Positions 8,754-18,350 of a stretch of DNA of 45,731 nucleotides are shown here, piece after piece. Within the stretch, counting starts at the first letter, position 1, and every line of letters starts with the position of its first letter. Source of the stretch: Amylibacter sp. (GTDB taxonomy: Bacteria; Pseudomonadota; Alphaproteobacteria; Rhodobacterales; Rhodobacteraceae); contig JAJFHY010000076.1 of NCBI GenBank assembly GCA_021775375.1, positions 1-45,731 on the forward strand. Reading direction: 5' to 3'. The notes below the pieces were generated by a model. That model made no database searches and was not told the origin of the DNA. It saw nothing but the letters and a program-made list of their open reading frames with translations. A program made the position numbers and the translations under genes.

Positions 8754-10084
8754 TGGTACAGGAAATTCTAGACGTATTAGGCACCACATTCTGGATGGTG
8801 ATTGGTATCATCGGCATCTTTTGTCTTTATCTGGCCGTAAGTGGCCTGTGTTATTTTGTGCATAATCTATACAATAGAGGACGTGACAAAGCCAAAGGGT
8901 ATTCAAGCCTGAAAACGGTGACATTCGGCGACGAAAGCTCTGTTGTTGCAACACGGGCCGCATCAATTGCAGCCGTGATTACACTGTTTTTATTCTGGGG
9001 CATTGCCACGGGTTCAAAAATACTTCCAATTGGCTTACCAGGCCCATTCGTTGGTGACACATCCTTTGAATACACAGCTACAAATGCTGCTGGTGATACT
9101 GCCGATGCAACCGTTTTTGTGCGCATTCATGAAGCTGACAATAAAGACGCCCCCACACCAGAAGTGTCTGGTGACGGCGGGTTAAGCTTTGCTAAATCTG
9201 ATGTCATTCTATTACCAGAACGGCGCACCAAGATCATCAAAGTGCAAAACAATGATGAAGGCGGTAAAGAAGAAGGCTACAAAATCACTGCTGTAAACGG
9301 TCAAGCGATCAGCCCTAATCAAACGGTTCCGTTTAGTGATGGCGAGGTTTTCATGACCAGCAAAGGCAGCTTATCTGTACGCCCTGCTACGGGTGTGACG
9401 ATGGAAGCGCTATATCTACCACCACCTGAATTGGTTTGGAAACGCTTTGGCAATCTTTGGAATAATGGATATCTGGGTGTAGGCCTTTGGGAAAACGTTT
9501 TCTGGTCACTGATCCGCGTTGTTATAGGCTTTGCACTGGGGTGCCTATTCGGTATTCCATTGGGCTTTGCGATGGGCCTAAACTCATGGCTTCGCGGCTG
9601 GTTTGAACCTATCGTGGAATTCATGCGCCCCGTGCCACCGCTGGCATTAATCCCGCTGATCATCATCTGGTTCGGCATTGGAGAGCAAGGGAAGATCAGC
9701 TTGCTGTTCCTGGCTGCTCTATGGATCATGACAATTGCGGCACGTTCGGGTGTATCCGGTGTGAGTATCGCCAAAATCCACGCGGCTTACAGCCTAGGGG
9801 CCACTAAGAGGCAGATACTATCCAATGTGATCTTACCAAACTCCCTGCCCGAGATATTTACAGGTGCACGCGTTGCGATGGGTGTTTGTTGGGGTACTGT
9901 TGTTGCGGCCGAATTGGTTGCGGCGGAAAAAGGGGCCGGTAAAATGATTATCGCTGCGTCAAAATTCCAGCTTACAGACATCGTGATCATTGGTATCATC
10001 ATCATTGGTATTATCGGCTACGGCATCGACGTTATGATGCGTATTGCTGAAAACAAATTGGTTCCTTGGAAAGGCCGCGGATAA
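8753..10084 (+). CDS. tauC: Taurine-type ABC transporter permease with large N-terminal/periplasmic insertion
   Basis: TAATG overlap with tauB; C-terminal binding-protein-dependent permease domain (EFMRPVPPLALIPLIIIWFGIGEQGKISLLFLAALW); about 140 aa insert between TM segments. Confidence 0.82.
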   Translation: MVQEILDVLGTTFWMVIGIIGIFCLYLAVSGLCYFVHNLYNRGRDKAKGYSSLKTVTFGDESSVVATRAASIAAVITLFLFWGIATGSKILPIGLPGPFVGDTSFEYTATNAAGDTADATVFVRIHEADNKDAPTPEVSGDGGLSFAKSDVILLPERRTKIIKVQNNDEGGKEEGYKITAVNGQAISPNQTVPFSDGEVFMTSKGSLSVRPATGVTMEALYLPPPELVWKRFGNLWNNGYLGVGLWENVFWSLIRVVIGFALGCLFGIPLGFAMGLNSWLRGWFEPIVEFMRPVPPLALIPLIIIWFGIGEQGKISLLFLAALWIMTIAARSGVSGVSIAKIHAAYSLGATKRQILSNVILPNSLPEIFTGARVAMGVCWGTVVAAELVAAEKGAGKMIIAASKFQLTDIVIIGIIIIGIIGYGIDVMMRIAENKLVPWKGRG

Positions 10085-10086
10085 CA

Positions 10087-11013
10087 ATGACATCCCCATT
10101 TTTAACAAACAGAGAGGCCGCTATACCAAGCGGCCTTTTAACTTTGGCACAGTCATTTGGCGCCCCGCGCGTGGCGATTGCGCGCGCTGGTGCGGAGCTG
10201 CCGATGCAGGCAGCTTATGATGCCACGACTGCGGGTATTATGGAGCCTGTTTTCACCGGTGAAGCGGATGCAATCAAGGCCGAAGCGGATAAGCTCGGTT
10301 GGAATATTTCCGGCTTTGAGATTATTGAGACTGTCGGCGAAGAAGCCGCAGGGCATGCCGCCGCATTAGCTTGTGGAGAGGGCCACGCGGATGTGCTGAT
10401 GAAGGGTCATTTGCATACGGATGTGTTCATGAAATCGGCCCTGTCACGCGACAACGGCCTGCGTACGGGCGGACGATTGGTGCATGTGTTCCACATAACG
10501 CACCCCGATGGCGGCAAGCCTTTGATAATATCCGATGCCGCCGTAAATGTGACGCCGGACATGGACACCCGCAAGGCTGCGATTACGAATTGCGTAACGT
10601 TGTTGCGAAAACTGGGGACTGACCAGCCCAAAGTGGCGATGTTGTCGGCCACAGAAAGTGTTCTGCCTGCGGTACCTTCATCTGTTGAAGCCCGCGAATT
10701 ACGTGATTGGGCGCGCGCGGAAATTCCGAACGCGCATTTTTCCGGACCTTTGGCAATTGATTTGATCTTGTCACCCGAAAGCGTTGCAATCAAAGGCATG
10801 GGGGATGACCCCGTTGCAGGCAATGCCGATGCGATTATTGTCCCCGACATCGTCAGCGGAAACACCCTGTTCAAATCGCTTGTCTACCTGTCGGGGGGAT
10901 GTGCTGCAGGTGTGGTCATGGGCGCAAAAGTACCGATCCTGCTGACAAGCCGTGCTGATCCTGCGGTGGCGCGGATCGCGTCGGTTGCGTTGGCTGCGGT
11001 CATTAACGGGTAA
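10087..11013 (+). CDS. pta: Phosphate acetyltransferase/butyryltransferase family protein
   Basis: GEGHADVLMKGHLHTDVFMKSALSRDNGLRTGGRLVHVF and SGGCAAGVVMGAKVPILLTSRAD; follows tauC. Confidence 0.85.
   Translation: MTSPFLTNREAAIPSGLLTLAQSFGAPRVAIARAGAELPMQAAYDATTAGIMEPVFTGEADAIKAEADKLGWNISGFEIIETVGEEAAGHAAALACGEGHADVLMKGHLHTDVFMKSALSRDNGLRTGGRLVHVFHITHPDGGKPLIISDAAVNVTPDMDTRKAAITNCVTLLRKLGTDQPKVAMLSATESVLPAVPSSVEARELRDWARAEIPNAHFSGPLAIDLILSPESVAIKGMGDDPVAGNADAIIVPDIVSGNTLFKSLVYLSGGCAAGVVMGAKVPILLTSRADPAVARIASVALAAVING
10112..10140 (+). terminator. Intrinsic-terminator-like hairpin within 5' end of annotated pta ORF
   Basis: AGGCCGCT-ATACCA-AGCGGCCT followed by TTTAACTTT, at codons ~9-18 of pta. 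Confidence 0.6.
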
Positions 11014-11306
11014 TTCTGTATCGCTTATCATCATATGCAACAACCGTGCGCCCCGCTTACACAATCGCAACCTAATGAAGTGTATAACAGCGCTGTCGAC
11101 AAAAGTGGTTCACGGGTTTTCAAAGATTGCTTTGCAATCTTCTGTCACCCCAGCGGGTTTTCAAAGGGCGGGTAACAACGTCAAATGCGAAAACCACCGA
11201 AACTACCGGTAAGATTAGGTGCAAAGGGTAAAACCTTTGTTCGGCTTTATAACCGCATATGGTGGCGCCACCTTCTTATAATAAACATACCCAATAATAC
11301 ATAAAA

Positions 11307-11333
11307 CCCCGCCACCGATGAACGGCGACGGGG
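11307..11333 (-). terminator. Rho-independent terminator of the Fe-ADH operon
   Basis: On minus strand CCCCGTCGCCG-TTCAT-CGGTGGCGGGG followed by TTTTAT; 11-bp stem with two G-U wobbles, just downstream of the stop at 11360. Confidence 0.82.
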
Positions 11334-11359
11334 CTAAAAGGCGTATTTAAATCAATCCT

Positions 11360-12514
11360 TTATAGGCAAGCTTCAAACAGCGACCGTGTGTTGTCATAGG
11401 TCATCTCTGTCGGATTGCCGCCAACGCTTGGATCGTTCAGGGCTTCCTTGGTCAGTAGATCAATATCAGGGTCTTTTACGCCCAGTTCCGTCAGATTTTT
11501 CGGGATGCCCAAGCTGTCGTTCAGGTCTGACACAAAGTTGTAAAACCCGTCAAAGCCACCTTCTATATCCAAATAACGTGCAGCATCGGTAATCACACCT
11601 TCTATTGCGGATCGGTTGAATTTCAGCACTTCCAGCATCACCACAGCATTTGTTGTACCGTGGTGGGTGTGGTGCATCGCACCGATGGGATGGGACAGTG
11701 CGTGAATAGCGCCCAGACCTTTTTGAAAGCCGGTTGCCCCCATAATAGCCGCTGACATCATGTGACCACGCGCTTCGATATCCGTACCGTCCGCATAGAC
11801 TTTCGGCAGGTTTTCTTTGACCAGACGCATACCTTCCAGCGCCATGCCCTGGCTCATCGGGTGGTAATGCGGTGAACAGAACGCTTCCAGACAATGGGCG
11901 AACGCATCCATGCCTGTACCTGCAGTGATGAAGGCAGGCATGCCCACAGTCAGTTCAGGGTCGCAGATCACAACACTTGGCAAGATTTTGGGATGAAAGA
12001 TGATCTTTTTCTGGTGGGTTTCGGAATTGGTAATAACAGATGCACGCCCCACTTCAGAGCCCGTCCCCGCAGTTGTCGGCACAGCCACAATCGGTGCAAT
12101 CGCGTCGCTGTCGGCACGTGTCCACCAGTCGCCGACATCTTCAAAATCCCATAACGGGCGGGATTGGCCCGCCATAAAGGCAATGACCTTGCCAAGATCA
12201 AGTCCGGAGCCACCGCCAAAGGCAATCACGCCATCATGGCCGCCTGCGCGATAAACCTTCAGACCGGACTCGACATTGTCGCCGGTCGGGTTCGGATCAA
12301 CTTCGGAAAACATCGCGCGGCCAAGCCCTGCTGCATCCATCAGATCAAGCGTGGATTGGGTCACAGGCAGGTTCGCCAAGCCTTTGTCCGTTACTAGCAG
12401 CGGTTTTTTCATGCCAGCGGCAGCACAGGCGTCGGCAATTTCAGAAATACGTCCTGCGCCAAAGCGGATAGCGGTTGGGTAAGACCAGTTTGCGGTAAGT
12501 GTCATAATATTCAA
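11360..12514 (-). CDS. Iron-containing alcohol dehydrogenase
   Basis: Fe-ADH signatures GGGSGLDLGKVIAFMA, PTTAGTGSEVGRASVIT, GLGAIHALSHPIGAMHHTHHGTTNAVVM. Confidence 0.93.
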   Translation of the reverse strand: MNIMTLTANWSYPTAIRFGAGRISEIADACAAAGMKKPLLVTDKGLANLPVTQSTLDLMDAAGLGRAMFSEVDPNPTGDNVESGLKVYRAGGHDGVIAFGGGSGLDLGKVIAFMAGQSRPLWDFEDVGDWWTRADSDAIAPIVAVPTTAGTGSEVGRASVITNSETHQKKIIFHPKILPSVVICDPELTVGMPAFITAGTGMDAFAHCLEAFCSPHYHPMSQGMALEGMRLVKENLPKVYADGTDIEARGHMMSAAIMGATGFQKGLGAIHALSHPIGAMHHTHHGTTNAVVMLEVLKFNRSAIEGVITDAARYLDIEGGFDGFYNFVSDLNDSLGIPKNLTELGVKDPDIDLLTKEALNDPSVGGNPTEMTYDNTRSLFEACL

Positions 12515-13890
12515 GCCTTCTTGATGTGGTAGGATTTAGGGCGTGTCAGGTTATGATAACCTATGATGGATAAGCCGCCGCCGCGTCCGGTGTTTTTGCA
12601 ACCCGTCCAGCAAAGAGCGGGGTCAAGATAATCGCAGCGGTTGGTGAATACAGTACCGGTATCGATTTGATCGGCAATACTTTCCGCACGCGCGTAATCG
12701 CGTGTCCAAAGCGATGCCGTCAGACCGAATTCGCTGTCGTTCATCAGCTTGATGGCTTCTGCATCATCTTTGACTTTCATAATGCCAACAACAGGCCCAA
12801 AGCTTTCGTCACGCATCACGCGCATATTATGGTTAACATCAACCAGTATTTGCGGCATCAGATATGCATCGTGGTCATTCGGGAATAAAGCGGGATCAAT
12901 CAGGGCCGTGGCCCCATCTGCAATAGCTTCGGCGGTTTGGGCGCGCACTTCATCGGCAAAACGCACATGTGCCATAGGCCCAAGCGTGGTTTCAGGGTTC
13001 ATGGGGTCGCCCAGCTTGTATCCGTTCACAATTGCCACAGCTTTTTCAACGAATGCATCAAACAGGCTTTCAACCACATAAATACGTTCAATCCCGCAGC
13101 AACATTGACCCGAATTGAACATCGCACCATCGATAAGCGTGTCTACGGCCGCATCCAGATCGGCGTCTTCCATGACATAACCCGGATCTTTGCCGCCCAG
13201 TTCCAACCCTACCCCCGTGAATGTGCCTGCGGCTGCGGTTTCAATTGCCATACCGCCCCCGACAGACCCTGTGAAGTTCACAAAACCAAAGGATTTAGCC
13301 GCGATAAGGGCCGCTGTCGTGCCGTGGTCTAAAAAAACATTCTGGAACACATCTTCGGGAATACCTGCCGTATGAAACGCCGCGGCCATACGTTCGCCCA
13401 CCAGCAGCGTTTGCGATGCCATTTTCAGCATCACGCTATTGCCCGCGATCAGTGCGGGGACAACCGAGTTCACAGCCGTCATATAGGGGTAATTCCAAGG
13501 GGCGACCACAAGCACAACACCGTGCGGTACGCGTTTGATTTTACGGGTGAATGCATCGCTTTCTTCGACGATGATCGGGGCTAAAGCGTCTACAGCAATA
13601 TCCGCCATATGGCTTGCACGTTCATCAAAGCCGCCGAATTCACCACCATAACGGATCGGGCGGCCCATTTGATGCGCCAGTTCCGGTACGATCTGATCGT
13701 TCATTTCGCCGACCGCAGCTACACCCGCCTGCACTAGTGCTATGCGTTCGGATAAAGGGCGCGCAGCCCATGCAACTTGCGCGGCTTTTGCACGCATCAC
13801 GGCTTCCAGAGCCGCTTCCTGTTGCAACACAGGCCGTTCAGCATAAAGCGACCCATCAATGGGCGAGATACATTTTACAGTGTTTGTCAT
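12511..13890 (-). CDS. Aldehyde dehydrogenase family protein
   Basis: ALDH motifs VVAPWNYPYMTAVNSVVPALIAGN, LELGGKDPGYV, FNSGQCCCGIERIYV; 4-bp overlap with Fe-ADH. Confidence 0.93.
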   Translation of the reverse strand: MTNTVKCISPIDGSLYAERPVLQQEAALEAVMRAKAAQVAWAARPLSERIALVQAGVAAVGEMNDQIVPELAHQMGRPIRYGGEFGGFDERASHMADIAVDALAPIIVEESDAFTRKIKRVPHGVVLVVAPWNYPYMTAVNSVVPALIAGNSVMLKMASQTLLVGERMAAAFHTAGIPEDVFQNVFLDHGTTAALIAAKSFGFVNFTGSVGGGMAIETAAAGTFTGVGLELGGKDPGYVMEDADLDAAVDTLIDGAMFNSGQCCCGIERIYVVESLFDAFVEKAVAIVNGYKLGDPMNPETTLGPMAHVRFADEVRAQTAEAIADGATALIDPALFPNDHDAYLMPQILVDVNHNMRVMRDESFGPVVGIMKVKDDAEAIKLMNDSEFGLTASLWTRDYARAESIADQIDTGTVFTNRCDYLDPALCWTGCKNTGRGGGLSIIGYHNLTRPKSYHIKKA

Positions 13891-13892
13891 TG

Positions 13893-15254
13893 CTATACTC
13901 TTTCAAATCCGCGTGCGATTTCATAATCGGTCACGACCTTGGCAAATTCTTCAAGCTCCCATTCCGCAGCCCGGGTGTAGTGGTCGACCACATCGTCACC
14001 CAAAGCTTCGCGCAGCATTTTCGAGCCTTTCAACGCATCTTTTGCATCCCGCAGGTTTTGCGGGATAAAACCGCCAGTGCCTTCATAGGCATCACCTTCG
14101 GAGGGTGGATCAAGCTTTTCTTTGTCTTCAATCCCTTTGATACCTGCAGCCAATTGTACAGCCATTGCAAGATATGGGTTCATGTCGGAACCGGGGATGC
14201 GGCATTCTATCCGCACGGCTTTACTATCGGCACTGCACAGACGGAAACCCGCTGTGCGATTGTCCACCGACCAGATCGTGCGCGTGGGTGCAAACGAGCC
14301 TTTGGCAAAGCGTTTATAGCTGTTGATGTAAGGGGCGAGGAAATACATGTAATCAGGCGCGTATTTCAGCAGGCCGCCCATATAGGCGCGCATGAGATCT
14401 GACATGCCCAATTTTGCATCTTTATCGTAAAACGCGGGTTTTCCGTCTTTCCAAAGCGATTGATGTACATGCGAGGACGAGCCAACACGGTTCTGATCCC
14501 ATTTCGGCAGGAACGTCACCGCGTGGCCTTGTGACCATGCAATTTCCTTTATCGCGTGTTTTGCGATTGTGTGGTGATCCGCGGTATTGATCGCGGTATC
14601 GTATTTGATATTCAACTCTTCCTGCCCTGCTTCCGCCTCGCCTTTGGTGCCCTCAATCGGCAGGCCGGCGGCGTATAGATGGTTGCGGATCGGGCGCATG
14701 ATATGTTCTTCTTTGGTGGTTTGGAAGATGTGGTAATCTTCATTATAGCCGCTGATCGGCTCCAGATCGCGGAAGCCTGATTTGCGTATCTCGTCAAAGC
14801 TTTTCGCAAACAGGAAAAACTCCAGCTCGGTCGCCATCATCGGGTCGAACCCCATGTCAGCAAGGCGTGCAATCTGCTTTTTCAGCACGGCACGCGGTGA
14901 ATGCGAAATTGGCTCATAGGTGTGGTGATCCAGAACATCACAAAGGATCATGACAGTACCTTCCAACCACGGCACTGGGCGTAATGTGGAAAGATCCGGC
15001 TTCATCACATAGTCGCCGTAACCGCTTTCCCAACTGGTAGAAGCATAGCCGTCAGGTGTCGCCATTTCCAGATCGGTGGCCAGCAGATAGTTGCAGCAAT
15101 GGGTTTCTTCCCAGCCGCCATCTACAAAATGCTGCGCGAGGAAACGCTTGCCCATCAAGCGGCCTTGCATATCGACGATACAGGCCAGAACCGTATCAAC
15201 GGTGCCGTCCGCAACATGTGAATTCAGTGTTTCAAAACTTAGATGACCAGTCAT
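13893..15254 (-). CDS. Glutamine synthetase-like protein (type III GS / gamma-glutamylamide synthetase family)
   Basis: GS fold motifs MMATELEFFLF, GEAEAGQEELNIKYDTAINTADHHTIAKHAIKEIAWSQGHAVTFLPKW, GSSSHVHQSLW, NRTAGFRLC. Confidence 0.9.
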   Translation of the reverse strand: MTGHLSFETLNSHVADGTVDTVLACIVDMQGRLMGKRFLAQHFVDGGWEETHCCNYLLATDLEMATPDGYASTSWESGYGDYVMKPDLSTLRPVPWLEGTVMILCDVLDHHTYEPISHSPRAVLKKQIARLADMGFDPMMATELEFFLFAKSFDEIRKSGFRDLEPISGYNEDYHIFQTTKEEHIMRPIRNHLYAAGLPIEGTKGEAEAGQEELNIKYDTAINTADHHTIAKHAIKEIAWSQGHAVTFLPKWDQNRVGSSSHVHQSLWKDGKPAFYDKDAKLGMSDLMRAYMGGLLKYAPDYMYFLAPYINSYKRFAKGSFAPTRTIWSVDNRTAGFRLCSADSKAVRIECRIPGSDMNPYLAMAVQLAAGIKGIEDKEKLDPPSEGDAYEGTGGFIPQNLRDAKDALKGSKMLREALGDDVVDHYTRAAEWELEEFAKVVTDYEIARGFERV

Positions 15255-15285
15255 TGACGTTCCTAGAAATGTTAAGAGTGTTGAG

Positions 15286-15309
15286 GGGCGCGGATAATCA
15301 CCCGCGCCC
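15286..15309. other. Intercistronic hairpin dctP-GS, perfect 8-bp stem
   Basis: GGGCGCGG-ATAATCAC-CCGCGCCC; no T-run. Confidence 0.75.
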
Positions 15310-15319
15310 GCCTTATTAT

Positions 15320-16354
15320 TTAGCCATAACGGTATGGGCGTCCAGCTTTAACCATATCGGCGTTGTATTTCTTGAAGATATCGACAACTTTCGCCTTGGT
15401 TGGGCTTTCGGCTGCGATCTCGTCCCAGAACTTCACGGCAGCGGCTTCCACTGTATCCCATTCCGCATCCGGAATAGTTGTCAGCTTCATCTTCGGCCCG
15501 TTGACGCGCAATGCTGCTTCACCGCCCCAGTACCACCACTGACGGTAGTAATGCGATTGGTCACAGCAGACGCGGAACAGCGTTTGCAAATCGTCCGGTA
15601 GTTCATTCCAGCGATCCATATTGGCAAAGAATGACCCTGCCCATGCGCCCGAGATATTGTTGGTCAGGAAGTAATCAGTCACATCCGCCCAGCCAACTGT
15701 GTAGTCTTCGGTGATGCCCGACCACGCGATGCCATCCAGCTCGCCGGTTTGTACGGCAACTTCGATGTCTTCCCATGGAAGCGTTACTGGAACCACACCG
15801 AACTGTTCAAGGAAACGTCCCGCAGTCGGGAAGGTAAATACGCGTTTGCCTTTCAGGTCAGCCAGGCTGTGGATCGGATCTTTGGTAGCGAAGTGGCATG
15901 GGTCCCAAGACCCTGCACTGATGTGCTTAACGCCAACCTTGGAATATTCTTCATCCCAAATTTCATTCAATCCATACTGGTTGAACAATACGGGCACATC
16001 AAGGCTGTAACGCGAGCCAAATGGGAAATATCCACCGAAAACAGTGACTTCCGTTGGTGATGCCATGCTGTCGTCATCGGATTGCACCGCATCAATTGTG
16101 CCTTTTTGCATGGCACGGAACAATTCGCCCGTCGGAACCAACTGATCTCCATAAAAAAGCTCGATCTGCATACGGTCACCGGCAATTTTGTTAAACATAT
16201 TTATCGCCGGTGTAACGACATGGTCAGCCAATGCCGCACCTGCATATGTTTGCATACGCCATTTGATCGTGGATTGTGCAAGGGCGGGGGCTGCCAGGCT
16301 TGCACCTACTGCACCCGCACCGGCGGTGGTTAAAAACTTACGTCTAGTTGTCAT
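15320..16354 (-). CDS. TRAP transporter substrate-binding protein (DctP family, Tat-like signal)
   Basis: MTTRRKFLTTAGAGAVGASLAAPALAQSTIKWRMQTYAGAALADHVVTPAINMFNKIAGDRMQIELFYGDQLV. Confidence 0.92.
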   Translation of the reverse strand: MTTRRKFLTTAGAGAVGASLAAPALAQSTIKWRMQTYAGAALADHVVTPAINMFNKIAGDRMQIELFYGDQLVPTGELFRAMQKGTIDAVQSDDDSMASPTEVTVFGGYFPFGSRYSLDVPVLFNQYGLNEIWDEEYSKVGVKHISAGSWDPCHFATKDPIHSLADLKGKRVFTFPTAGRFLEQFGVVPVTLPWEDIEVAVQTGELDGIAWSGITEDYTVGWADVTDYFLTNNISGAWAGSFFANMDRWNELPDDLQTLFRVCCDQSHYYRQWWYWGGEAALRVNGPKMKLTTIPDAEWDTVEAAAVKFWDEIAAESPTKAKVVDIFKKYNADMVKAGRPYRYG

Positions 16355-16428
16355 TTTCAGTCTCCTGGTTGGTTTATATATACCCTGAACGGGCGGTGAA
16401 TTTTATGCTCCTATCGGAGTTCTTCTTA

Positions 16429-17751
16429 TTATTTTCCATAAACATATTCCGGTAGCCAAAGGGCGATCTGCGGGAACATCATGATTAACGACAGTGCGAA
16501 CACCATAATCAATACAAACGGTACGATTGAGCTATATATGTCGCGCAATGTTATTTCCGGCGGTGCCATGGCACGCATCAAAAACAGGTTATAACCAAAG
16601 GGCGGCGTCATATAGGCAATCTGTGTTGTGACTGTATATAGCACACCGTACCAGATCAAATCAAAGCCCAAGGCCCCGACCAATGGTACGTAAAGTGGTG
16701 CGACAATCACCAACATGGCGGTATCGTCCAGAAATGTGCCCATCAAAAGAAATGAAAGCTGCATCAGGATCAGGATCATCCACGGGTCAAGACCCAACTG
16801 TTCGGTGAACAGATAGCGAATAGCGTTCACAGCACCCAAACCGTCAAACACGGCACCAAACCCAAGGGCTGCCAGAATGATCCACATGAACATGCAAGAT
16901 ATAGCCAGCGTTTGGCGCACGGATACTTCCAGCACCGCTTTATTCATCCGCCCCTTCACGATTGCGGCAACAAAAGCGGCCATCGCACCGATAGCGGAAC
17001 TTTCCACCAACGACGTCCAGCCTTTGACGAACGGTACCATCATGGACGCGAAAATGATCAGCGGTAATAGACCTGCCCGCAACAAACGCAGTTTCTCGGA
17101 CAAAGGTACGTTCCGCTCTTCAGGTGGCAATACCGGCCCAAGCGCGGGATTTATTTTACACCGTATTGCAATATAGATGATGAACATACCTGCCATCATC
17201 AGCCCGGGCAGAACACCGGCCAACCACAATTGGCCAACAGGTTGGCGCGCAATCATCGCATAAAGCACCAGAACAACGGAAGGAGGTACAAGGATACCAA
17301 GGGACGATCCCGCTTGGATCACCCCTGTGACCATTTTTTTGTCATAGCCCCGCTTTAACAATTCGGGCAATGCAATGGTTGACCCGATGGCCATACCCGC
17401 CACAGACAAGCCGTTCATCGCCGATATCAGCACCATCAACCCGATTGTACCAATAGCAAGTCCACCATGTATCGGCCCCATCCAGACATGAAACATTTTA
17501 TAGAGATCATCAGCAATTTTACTTTCGGACAGGACGTAACCCATGAAAATAAACATCGGCAGCGTCAAAAGCGGATACCATTTCATCAGCTTCATCGCGG
17601 CCGAGAACGGCATGTCGGAACCACCGATACCCCATAGGCTAACGGCGGCAATCGCACCCACGGCCCCGATGGCAGCAAATACGCGTTGGCCCGTAAACAT
17701 CATCAACATCATTGACGAAAACATCACTATGGCAATCATATTTTGCGACAT
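16429..17751 (-). CDS. TRAP transporter large permease subunit (DctM family)
   Basis: 440 aa, multi-TM, LPMFIFMGYVLSESKIADDLYKMFHVWMGPIHGGLAIGTI...GIL(V)PPSVVLVLYAMIA. Confidence 0.93.
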   Translation of the reverse strand: MSQNMIAIVMFSSMMLMMFTGQRVFAAIGAVGAIAAVSLWGIGGSDMPFSAAMKLMKWYPLLTLPMFIFMGYVLSESKIADDLYKMFHVWMGPIHGGLAIGTIGLMVLISAMNGLSVAGMAIGSTIALPELLKRGYDKKMVTGVIQAGSSLGILVPPSVVLVLYAMIARQPVGQLWLAGVLPGLMMAGMFIIYIAIRCKINPALGPVLPPEERNVPLSEKLRLLRAGLLPLIIFASMMVPFVKGWTSLVESSAIGAMAAFVAAIVKGRMNKAVLEVSVRQTLAISCMFMWIILAALGFGAVFDGLGAVNAIRYLFTEQLGLDPWMILILMQLSFLLMGTFLDDTAMLVIVAPLYVPLVGALGFDLIWYGVLYTVTTQIAYMTPPFGYNLFLMRAMAPPEITLRDIYSSIVPFVLIMVFALSLIMMFPQIALWLPEYVYGK

Positions 17752-18350
17752 TACAATGCCACCCCTTTAATTTTAGCGATATCTTTAATCAGTTCCGAAA
17801 TTGCCTGAAGCAGCATCAAGAAAATACCAATGATCATGGTTACTTTAATTGGCCAGAGGTATGGTCGCCACGCGGTCGCACTGCGCTCCAACCGTCCGAT
17901 AACCTCACTCGCGCCATCAAACCCGCCTGTAATAAAGCCCACGAACAAGTTTTTGAAAAACACAAACGGTTCCATATTATACGGCTTGCCAAGCGAAAAC
18001 GCGGTGGAATCGATAGCGCCATATAAAAGCACACCAAGATAAGCCAGTAAAAACAACACGGTAAGGCTGTCTATTTGGGCCTTACGCCGATCCGTCCACT
18101 CGCCGTAAAACAAATCCATCCGTACATTTGCGCCCAGTTGTATGGAATACGGCCCGCCTAAGATATAATAGGCCACCATAGCAAATTGCGCGACTTCCAA
18201 TGTCCAGCGAGATGGTAAAAACGCGACTTTCGATATTGACGACCACAACAGTATCCCGACCATTACGAATATGCCGTACATCATCACGCGACCGATGCGA
18301 TAGTTGGTTGCATCAACAATGCGCACATATTTTCTGGCGAAACCTAGCAC
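17751..18350 (-). CDS. TRAP transporter small permease subunit (DctQ family)
   Basis: 199 aa, four TM, RWTLEVAQFAMVAYYILGGPYSIQLGANVRMDLFYGEWTDRRKAQID; 1-bp overlap with dctM. Confidence 0.88.
   Translation of the reverse strand: MLGFARKYVRIVDATNYRIGRVMMYGIFVMVGILLWSSISKVAFLPSRWTLEVAQFAMVAYYILGGPYSIQLGANVRMDLFYGEWTDRRKAQIDSLTVLFLLAYLGVLLYGAIDSTAFSLGKPYNMEPFVFFKNLFVGFITGGFDGASEVIGRLERSATAWRPYLWPIKVTMIIGIFLMLLQAISELIKDIAKIKGVAL

Noticed and set aside
13614-14402. 262-aa plus-strand ORF antisense to ALDH/GS
   Set aside because: Shadow of two well-supported CDS; no recognisable domain.
15056-15601. 181-aa plus-strand ORF across the GS/dctP junction
   Set aside because: Overlaps two confident minus-strand genes and has no domain character.
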